12,879 nt of DNA. Origin: Hydrogenophilales bacterium RIFOXYD1_FULL_62_11. GTDB taxonomy: Bacteria; Pseudomonadota; Gammaproteobacteria; Burkholderiales; Thiobacillaceae. The stretch covers positions 5,681 to 18,559 of the forward strand of contig MGZO01000113.1 in NCBI GenBank assembly GCA_001802655.1, in the 5' to 3' direction. A model generated the notes under the pieces. It was not told where the DNA came from. It saw only the letters and a list, made by a program, of their open reading frames with translations, and did no database searches. The position numbers were made by a program, and so were the translations under genes. Numbering within the stretch: the stretch's first letter is position 1; the number at the start of each line of letters is the position of its first letter. Positions 1 to 5,233 of the stretch are shown piece after piece.

Positions 1-2
1 CT

Positions 3-437
3 GGCATTCCAGACGGCGGTTTTTATCCGCCGTTCTGTATCGAAGATGCGCAACCGGATCTGGGCGATAGCGCGATTATGGAAGCCTTCGGTGTGGGCGG
101 TACGGCGGCGCATTGTTCACCGCAAATCGCCGAGACGCTCAACACACCTTGGTCTGCCGCCGTGAACGCAGGTGAATTGCAGCGCAGTTATTTTTTATCC
201 ACGCACCCATTGTTACGCCCGGCGCTGGCCGGCGACGAGGGGCTGGGAATGGGGCTCGATGCGCAACGTGTCGCTGCTGCGGACGAGGGTGTGCGCATCC
301 ATACCGGCGTCGCGCATCGCGACGGTATCACCGGCTGGATCGGCATCGGTGTGGTGAGCGCACCGCTGGCCTGTTTCACCCAGGCCTGTGAACAACTGAA
401 CACCACGCGCCCGGCGCAACTGGAGAACTGCGTATGA
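3..437 (+). CDS. DUF1116 / AllG-like protein, C-terminal part (5' truncated by window)
   Basis: The reading frame is open from the left edge and has no start in view, so the gene begins outside the window; about 144 C-terminal residues are seen. The part reading LGDSAIMEAFGVGG, followed by a GLDAQRV stretch and then HTGVAHRDGITGWIGIGVV with APLACF, matches my recollection of the DUF1116 family signature (LGDSAIVETxGLGG...GIDxRxV...NTGIAHxxxGxGQIGAG...AP). DUF1116 includes AllG (YlbE), a subunit of the AllFGH oxamate carbamoyltransferase that splits oxalurate into oxamate and carbamoyl phosphate. Whether this copy does that reaction is inference. Its stop overlaps the next start as ATGA (434-437), so it is translationally coupled to the ABC permease. 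AllF/FdrA- and AllH-like genes would be expected upstream. The methionine at 78 is internal and not the true start. Confidence 0.75.
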   Translation, partial: GIPDGGFYPPFCIEDAQPDLGDSAIMEAFGVGGTAAHCSPQIAETLNTPWSAAVNAGELQRSYFLSTHPLLRPALAGDEGLGMGLDAQRVAAADEGVRIHTGVAHRDGITGWIGIGVVSAPLACFTQACEQLNTTRPAQLENCV

Positions 438-1378
438 ATGCCAGCGGACCCGGACACAAACTGTTCGAACAATCACTGACCCCCAGTGAATTACAACTGG
501 ATGATGCGGCACAGAATGTGCGCCACAATGCGGAAGCGATAACGCAAACCACGCCGGCCCGGCCGCCACGCGCAACGGCAAAACCGCGCGGCCGCATGGG
601 TGTGGCCTGGCGCGAGGCGGCCTGGTTGTTGTTTGCATGGGTATTGATCGCGGCGGTGTGGGAACTGGGCGCGTATACCGAAGTGCTCAACCCGCGCATT
701 CTTCCGCCACCCAGTCAAACCATTCCCTATTTATTACAGGGGCCTGCGCCGGCAGGTATCGGCTCGCAACGCACGACGTTTCTCGGCGCGATTGTCGATA
801 CCCTGAGCAGAGTAGGCATAGGTTATCTGCTGGGTATTTTTGCCGCCATGATGCTAGGCGCATTGATCGTGCGTTACAAACCGCTGCGCCATTTGTGTTA
901 TCCCATTGTGCAAACCCTGGCACCAGTCTCGCCGGTGGCGTGGATTCCGTTTGCCATTGCACTGGTCGGCATCGGTTCGCCGGCGGCGGTGTTCGTGGTG
1001 TTCATGGCCATCTTCGGATCAATGACGGTATCTGCCGTCGCCGCCTTCGATGGCGTGCCGGAAGAAATGCTGAAAGTGGGTCGCAGTCTGGGTACGAGCG
1101 GCGGGCAGATGTGGACTCGGGTAATCATCCCTGCCGCCGCACCCAATTTAATGGTCATGGCGCGCATGAGTTTCTTCGCAGCCTGGATGGCGGTGCTGGC
1201 CGGTGAAATGGCTGGCATCAATTCCGGCCTAGGCTATCTGATCATCCTCGGTCAGCAGATGTACAACATGAAGCTGGTGATGGTAGGCATCATCACCATC
1301 GGCGTGCTGGGTTTCGTTATCGATCGATTGCTGTTGCTGATCCAGCGTCGCCTGTTGTGGTGGGAGTATCGCCAATGA
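434..1378 (+). CDS. ABC transporter permease, SsuC/TauC (nitrate/sulfonate/taurine) type
   Basis: A 314-residue inner-membrane permease of the BPD_transp_1 fold. About six hydrophobic segments can be seen between residues 62 and 305. The EAA-type loop that docks on the ATPase lies at about 204-238 (AAFDGVPEEMLKVGRSLG, then IIPAAAPNLM). The first 55 or so residues are hydrophilic and rich in Pro and Arg (around PARPPRATAKPRGR), longer than in SsuC or TauC, and probably cytoplasmic. It starts in an ATGA overlap with the preceding DUF1116 gene and ends in another ATGA overlap with the ATPase gene. The substrate-binding protein is not in view and presumably lies upstream. The family imports sulfonates, nitrate, cyanate, thiamine precursors, ureides and similar small anions, so the substrate remains unknown. 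Confidence 0.94.
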   Translation: MNASGPGHKLFEQSLTPSELQLDDAAQNVRHNAEAITQTTPARPPRATAKPRGRMGVAWREAAWLLFAWVLIAAVWELGAYTEVLNPRILPPPSQTIPYLLQGPAPAGIGSQRTTFLGAIVDTLSRVGIGYLLGIFAAMMLGALIVRYKPLRHLCYPIVQTLAPVSPVAWIPFAIALVGIGSPAAVFVVFMAIFGSMTVSAVAAFDGVPEEMLKVGRSLGTSGGQMWTRVIIPAAAPNLMVMARMSFFAAWMAVLAGEMAGINSGLGYLIILGQQMYNMKLVMVGIITIGVLGFVIDRLLLLIQRRLLWWEYRQ

Positions 1379-2202
1379 ATGAGATGAACAGAAAAAAACG
1401 CCTGCCCACCGAAGTGGTGTTCGAAAACGTCAGCAAGCGTTTTGGCGAAAAACAGGCAACGCAGGATGTGTCGCTCAAGGTACCCGGCGGTTCTTTCACT
1501 GTGATCATCGGTCCCAGCGGTTGCGGCAAGAGTACCTTGCTGGGACTCGCCGCGGGGCTCGATGAACCGAGTGACGGCTATGTGTTCGTCGGCGGTCGTG
1601 AAGTAGCAGGACCGACACCGGAGGTGGCGCTGTTGTTTCAGTATTACAACCTGTTTCCTTGGTTGACTGCCTGCGACAACGTAGCGTTTGCATTTCGTAA
1701 TCGCGGCATGCCGCGCAAGGAAGCACGTCGACGTGCAATGGAATTGCTGGCCAACGTAGGTCTCGGTGATTACGCCGACAAGGTGCCGGACGAACTCAGC
1801 GGCGGCATGAAACAACGGGTTGCACTGGTGCGTTCATTTGCATTGCAACCGGTCTTGCTGTTGATGGATGAACCTTTCGCCGCACTGGATCACCAGACCC
1901 GGCGCATCATGCAGAGCTATCTGCTGATGACCTGGCAGGCCACCGACGCCACCGTGATCATGGTGACTCACGATCTGGATGAAGCACTTTATCTGGCGGA
2001 TCGCCTGGTGCTGTTTTCCGGTTCGCCGGGCACCATCAGCGAAGTCATCGACATCGACGTGCCGCGCCCGCGACGTCTGGATGAAGGTTCACTGGCGGCG
2101 ATTCGTAAACGCCTGGAAGCGCACCTGGAAAAAGAAGTGGCTTACGACGAGTTCACCGAAACCGAACTGGCTCGGGTGATGGGCTATACCCGGGGCGGTT
2201 GA
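1375..2202 (+). CDS. ABC transporter ATP-binding protein, SsuB/TauB type
   Basis: A 275-residue cytoplasmic ATPase that energises the permease just upstream. All catalytic motifs are intact: Walker A GPSGCGKST at about 46-54, Q-loop Gln at about 89 (LLFQYYNLFPWL), signature LSGGMKQR at 141-148, Walker B LLLMDEPFAALD at about 161-172, and H-loop His at about 199 (VTHDLDEA). The ATG at 1375 was chosen over the GTG at 1357 because it makes a typical ATGA overlap with the permease stop and has GGGAG at 1361-1365 nine bases upstream. An internal ATG at 1384 is also possible. Length and motifs are those of the nitrate/sulfonate/taurine subfamily; nothing is missing. Confidence 0.96.
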   Translation: MNEMNRKKRLPTEVVFENVSKRFGEKQATQDVSLKVPGGSFTVIIGPSGCGKSTLLGLAAGLDEPSDGYVFVGGREVAGPTPEVALLFQYYNLFPWLTACDNVAFAFRNRGMPRKEARRRAMELLANVGLGDYADKVPDELSGGMKQRVALVRSFALQPVLLLMDEPFAALDHQTRRIMQSYLLMTWQATDATVIMVTHDLDEALYLADRLVLFSGSPGTISEVIDIDVPRPRRLDEGSLAAIRKRLEAHLEKEVAYDEFTETELARVMGYTRGG

Positions 2203-2273
2203 AGCGATATCGATCAATTTTATTACGCAAACAACTGTTAACTACATGACTGGTAAGTAGACAGGAGATATAC

Positions 2274-2594
2274 ATGAAAATTACTTTTCTGGCATTCGAC
2301 GGCACGCCATATACGGTCGATGCGGACGAAGGCATGTCGGCAATGGAAGCTGCAATCAATGAGGGCATCGACGGCATTGAAGGCGATTGCGGCGGCAACT
2401 GCAATTGCGCCACCTGTCATGTGTTCGTCGACCCGGGCTGGCAACTGCAGGTGGGCGAAGTTTCGCCCATGGAAGCCGCGTTGCTGGCGGATCGTTCCGA
2501 CCTGGCCGACAACAGTCGGCTGGCCTGCCAGATTCGACTGGTGCCGGAACTGGACGGCCTGGTATTGCAGATGCCCGAATCGCAATTCATCTAA
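2274..2594 (+). CDS. [2Fe-2S] ferredoxin, adrenodoxin/putidaredoxin type
   Basis: A 106-residue soluble electron carrier. The cluster cysteines are C39, C45, C48 and C85 (the C-x5-C-x2-C spacing in GDCGGNCNCATCHVFV, and the last Cys in LACQI). One extra cysteine, C43, sits inside the loop; I recall such a residue in some P450-associated ferredoxins, so it need not be a defect. The family passes single electrons from an FAD reductase to a cytochrome P450 or Rieske-type oxygenase. A strong Shine-Dalgarno AGGAG at 2263-2267 fixes the start. A 71-base gap separates it from the ATPase gene, so it may also have its own transcript start, though I see no clear promoter. The matching reductase is encoded two genes downstream, at 3055-4272. 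Confidence 0.93.
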   Translation: MKITFLAFDGTPYTVDADEGMSAMEAAINEGIDGIEGDCGGNCNCATCHVFVDPGWQLQVGEVSPMEAALLADRSDLADNSRLACQIRLVPELDGLVLQMPESQFI

Positions 2595-2637
2595 GGCGAA
2601 CACGCATTTTCAGGTGTCGACGTGTTGTAAATTTTAC

Positions 2638-2642
2638 GGGAG
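2638..2642 (+). promoter_or_regulatory. Ribosome binding site fixing the TTG start of the RidA gene
   Basis: GGGAG lies six bases before the TTG at 2649. No ATG or GTG in frame gives a full RidA N-terminus, so this site supports the rare TTG start. Confidence 0.6.
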
Positions 2643-2648
2643 CTGATT

Positions 2649-3053
2649 TTGGACGGTATTAAACATCATTTTGTAGATGCCGCGGCGCCACCGGCGTCGC
2701 CCTATCATCACGCGGTAGAAGCGGACGGCTGGTTATACGTAACCGGCCAGTTGCCTACCGACCCGAAAGATCCGACAGCGCCGTTACCGGACGATATACA
2801 GCCGCAGACCCGACTGGTGTTCGAGAACCTGCAACTGATTCTCGAGCACGCCGGTTATACCTTTGATAATGTGATGTTCCTGCGCATTTACATGACTCAT
2901 TTCAAACGCGACTTCAAAGCGATGAACGAGATCATCCTCGGTCATTTCAAAAATGAATACCTGCCCGGTCGAACCACCTTCGGTGTAGCGGAACTGGGAC
3001 GGGATGCGCTGATGGAAATCGATCTGGTTGCCTACAAGAAACCGGTTGTCTGA
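2649..3053 (+). CDS. RidA (YjgF/YER057c/UK114) family reactive-intermediate deaminase
   Basis: A 134-residue protein of the usual RidA length. The N-terminal part (HHAVEADGWLYVTGQLPTDP) and the C-terminal PGRTTFGVAELGRDALMEIDLVA are diagnostic. The catalytic Arg of the family (Arg105 in E. coli RidA) corresponds to R108, and the conserved glutamate near the end to E123. RidA proteins are trimers that hydrolyse reactive enamines/imines to keto compounds and ammonia. Members inside catabolic operons often act on a pathway intermediate (RutC-like). The start codon is TTG, supported by GGGAG six bases upstream. The gene sits between the ferredoxin and the reductase genes, and the reductase start follows one base after its stop, so co-expression is very likely. 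A pathway role is inferred from context. Confidence 0.94.
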   Translation: MDGIKHHFVDAAAPPASPYHHAVEADGWLYVTGQLPTDPKDPTAPLPDDIQPQTRLVFENLQLILEHAGYTFDNVMFLRIYMTHFKRDFKAMNEIILGHFKNEYLPGRTTFGVAELGRDALMEIDLVAYKKPVV

Positions 3054-3054
3054 T

Positions 3055-4272
3055 ATGTGTGACGCAGGTGTAGTGATTGTCGGCGCAGGCCAGGCCGGCG
3101 CAACCCTTGCCACCGGTCTGGCCCAGGCCGGTTACGACGGGCCGATCACCCTGATCGGCGAAGAACCCTATGCGCCATATCAACGGCCGCCTTTGTCCAA
3201 GGGTTTCGTGAATGGCGATGTCGGTGTTGATGAGTTGCTGATCAAACCGGAGGCCTATTACGCACAGAAACATATTCAATTGATAAAAGGCCGCCGGGTG
3301 CATGCTATTCAGGCGCATGCGCGCAGTGTGCAACTGGACGAGGGCGAACAATTGAATTATCGCTCGCTGGTGTTGTGCACTGGTTCCAGGCCCCGTGTCC
3401 TGCCTATCAAGAGTGCCGAATTAAATCGTGTATTTTCATTGCGCAACATCGACGATGCGCGGGCGATTGCAGGCGCTTTGCCTGAGCAGGGTCGGTTAGT
3501 GATTATCGGCGCCGGTTACGTGGGCCTGGAACTGGCCGCATCCTGTGTAACACAGGGGCGGCATGTGACCGTGCTGGAACGCGCAGGTAGAGTGATGGAA
3601 CGCAGCGCGTCGCCGCAGGTGTCGGAGCATTATCGCGCCATGCATGAGGCGGCCGGCGTGAACATCGTGTGCGATGTTAACCTGGTCGAGTTGCAGGGCG
3701 GGCAACAGGTGACGGCTGTGTGTGCCGGGGATGGTCGTTGTTGGCCCGCCGACGTGGTGGTGATCGGTGTCGGTGCCGTAGCAAATATGGAACTGGCGCA
3801 GGCCGCGGGCCTGCAATGTGACGACGGCATCCTAGTCGACGCACAGTGTCGCAGCAGTGATCCACACATCTATGCAGCCGGCGATTGCGCGCGACAGACT
3901 CACGCGCTGTTGCAGACATCGTTGCGCCTGGAATCGGTACAGAATGCCACCGCCCAGGCGCGCATGATCGTCGCCCACATCATGAACAAAGCACCGCTGC
4001 GCAGCGAAGTGCCCTGGTTCTGGTCCGACCAGTTCGATACCCGATTGCAGATCGCAGGCATCGTGCAGCCGAACCACACCAGCATACTGCGCGGTGATCC
4101 CGCTAGCGGCAGTTTCACCATGCTGCATGTGCAGGGCGATCGATTGCAGGCACTGGAAGCCATCAATCGCCCTGCGGATTTTACCCTCGGACGTAAACTG
4201 ATCAGCGAACAACTCGAGGTGAATATACAGTGGTTGAAGGATGAAGACATACCCTTGTATCTCCGGGATTAA
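3055..4272 (+). CDS. NADH-dependent FAD ferredoxin reductase (putidaredoxin reductase type)
   Basis: A 405-residue flavoprotein. The FAD-binding GAGQAG is at about 10-15 of VVIVGAGQAGATLA, RPPLSK at 44-49, and the NAD-binding GAGYVG at 152-157, followed by VTVLERAGRVM, whose Glu at the end of the second strand favours NADH over NADPH. The second FAD motif YAAGD is near 273-277, and the C-terminal domain begins around VPWFWSDQFD, as in CamA/BphA4-type reductases. The ATG at 3055 was preferred over the in-frame ATG at 3028 because the Rossmann strand then starts at residue 5 and the gene begins one base after the RidA stop; neither has a good Shine-Dalgarno. It should reduce the ferredoxin encoded at 2274-2594. 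It is the last gene of the operon, and no strong T-tract terminator follows. Confidence 0.93.
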   Translation: MCDAGVVIVGAGQAGATLATGLAQAGYDGPITLIGEEPYAPYQRPPLSKGFVNGDVGVDELLIKPEAYYAQKHIQLIKGRRVHAIQAHARSVQLDEGEQLNYRSLVLCTGSRPRVLPIKSAELNRVFSLRNIDDARAIAGALPEQGRLVIIGAGYVGLELAASCVTQGRHVTVLERAGRVMERSASPQVSEHYRAMHEAAGVNIVCDVNLVELQGGQQVTAVCAGDGRCWPADVVVIGVGAVANMELAQAAGLQCDDGILVDAQCRSSDPHIYAAGDCARQTHALLQTSLRLESVQNATAQARMIVAHIMNKAPLRSEVPWFWSDQFDTRLQIAGIVQPNHTSILRGDPASGSFTMLHVQGDRLQALEAINRPADFTLGRKLISEQLEVNIQWLKDEDIPLYLRD

Positions 4273-4322
4273 AGCAGGGGTTAAATAGGTCACCCTGAAC
4301 CTCCCTCGTCTAACCGGACCCA
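4273..4322. other. Short spacer after the catabolic operon with a weak hairpin
   Basis: GGTT and AGG at 4279-4289 can pair with CCT and AACC at 4294-4301 around an internal loop. No T-run follows, so a rho-independent terminator is not supported. Nothing else is recognised. Confidence 0.2.
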
Positions 4323-4520
4323 TTATTTAAGCATTTTCGATGGCTCAGGGTTAGAGAGAACCGCTTCCAGCAAATCGACATCCAGCACCAAGGGATTGAG
4401 GTCGTCACGCACGGCGTCGACGTGCACGTTCTGGTGGATAAGCTCGATGGTCTCGGCACCGAGCGAATGCCAGCTCAGCTTGCTGCTGCGGCACGATTTC
4501 ATGCAGGGATTCCAGGCCAC
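4323..4520 (-). pseudogene. Fragment resembling the C-terminal region of a type I restriction HsdR subunit
   Basis: Read on the minus strand, the frame contains ETIELIHQNVHVDAVRDDLN and then a VLDVDLLEAVLSNPEPSK run before an early stop. From memory this resembles a conserved stretch near the end of some HsdR (COG0610-type) restriction/translocase subunits, where it is normally followed by roughly 80 more residues; here it breaks off after PSKMLK. The only start in frame is a GTG at 4520 without a Shine-Dalgarno. The frame stays open further upstream but turns into unrelated sequence, so no helicase or nuclease domain is present. No HsdM or HsdS gene is in view. I read it as a decayed remnant of a lost restriction system. 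The family assignment is moderate to weak; the truncation relative to any enzyme is clear. Confidence 0.4.
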
Positions 4521-4558
4521 CAGCAGGTTGATCGCCAGGCCGATGGCGGCGGTAATAA

Positions 4559-5008
4559 ATGAGGGACGAAGATACTGTCATTCGCGCCGAGCACGAGTTC
4601 AAGAAGTTCATCTGGCGCAGCACCATCGAGGTTGGCGAAGCACTCGAGAGGTCCGCGACCTGGATTATTGGAGGCGTCGCTGCAATCGTGGCCGTGGTAG
4701 TAAGCAACCTGGATTCCGTAGCAAAGATATCCTCACTCGATGGCATTAAGGCGTCGGTTGTTCTATTTACGCTTTCGCTTCTATTTGGCGCACTGAGCAA
4801 GCAAGTCGGTATGGCTGTTGTCGCCGGTGTAAATACACTAAAAGAAACCGAGGCCCTGCTCAATTCCGAGGCCGGTCGGCGGTTAATGGACCAGATGACC
4901 ATGGAGCCAAGGCAGCTAGCTCAAGAGTTGGCAACTGAAGCCAAAGCGGAATATGCAATTAATGCAACAGCGGCTGCCATTCTCCTGTTAGTAAAGGAGG
5001 CAGGATGA
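4559..5008 (+). CDS. Hypothetical two-helix membrane protein
   Basis: A 149-residue ORF that I do not recognise. The first 33 residues are charged (RAEHEFKKFIWR), and a hydrophobic segment follows at about 34-50 (ATWIIGGVAAIVAVVVSN). A second hydrophobic stretch is at about 64-80 (ASVVLFTLSLLFGALS), running into an amphipathic part to 94. The C-terminal third is Ala/Glu-rich and likely helical, ending in the apolar INATAAAILLLVKEAG. This order suggests a small inner-membrane protein with cytoplasmic ends. The start is the ATG at 4559 directly after an in-frame TAA; no Shine-Dalgarno is visible, which lowers confidence in the start. It looks less GC-rich by eye than the flanking operons. It has no functional partner nearby, and its C-terminus could be truncated. 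Confidence 0.6.
   Translation: MRDEDTVIRAEHEFKKFIWRSTIEVGEALERSATWIIGGVAAIVAVVVSNLDSVAKISSLDGIKASVVLFTLSLLFGALSKQVGMAVVAGVNTLKETEALLNSEAGRRLMDQMTMEPRQLAQELATEAKAEYAINATAAAILLLVKEAG
4993..5000 (+). promoter_or_regulatory. Strong Shine-Dalgarno at the end of the membrane-protein gene
   Basis: AAAGGAGG inside the last codons of the membrane-protein gene lies nine bases before an ATG at 5010, and close to another at 5005 that is followed at once by a stop. It is a near-perfect ribosome binding site, yet only a 38-codon ORF follows. Confidence 0.45.
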
Positions 5009-5009
5009 T

Positions 5010-5126
5010 ATGAAGCGAGCGCAACCCACCCCTTTGTTCGAGGCGATCTGCACAAAAAAAAACGCGCAGGCGCTTTCTAGACCGGCCAGCTTCTGCTTAG
5101 GGTCGCCTGCCGTCCTTCGCTGGTGA
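5010..5126 (+). CDS. Short ORF (38 codons), possibly the start of a truncated gene
   Basis: The ORF begins MKRAQPTPLFEAI just after the stop of the membrane-protein gene and is preceded by a strong Shine-Dalgarno at 4993-5000. It reads through an A9 run at 5054-5062 and stops at 5124-5126. The second half (residues 18-38) shows no typical protein character and overlaps the likely parC terminator. The first 15 or so codons could be the true start of a gene that once continued the membrane-protein operon and was cut by a rearrangement. A real 38-residue peptide is the alternative. Low confidence. Confidence 0.25.
   Translation: MKRAQPTPLFEAICTKKNAQALSRPASFCLGSPAVLRW
5054..5079 (-). terminator. 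Likely rho-independent terminator of parE-parC
   Basis: On the minus strand an AAAGCG/CGC stem around a CCTG loop runs into nine T (the A9 run at 5054-5062 on the plus strand). The stem is short and has a bulged G, but the T tract is long and it lies about 155 bases after the parC stop. Confidence 0.4.
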
Positions 5127-5233
5127 CGAAAGCGGTCATTCGGCGGCGTACTCCCTAAACGTCGGCAAACTGCGGGCGGATTCAACCGGTCGACGCTGCT
5201 CAATGGCACCAATGAGAGACAGGACAGGCAGGA
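5127..5233. other. Spacer downstream of parC
   Basis: No gene, repeat or clear regulatory site is recognised here. On the minus strand it forms the 3' leader between the parC stop and the terminator candidate. Confidence 0.3.
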
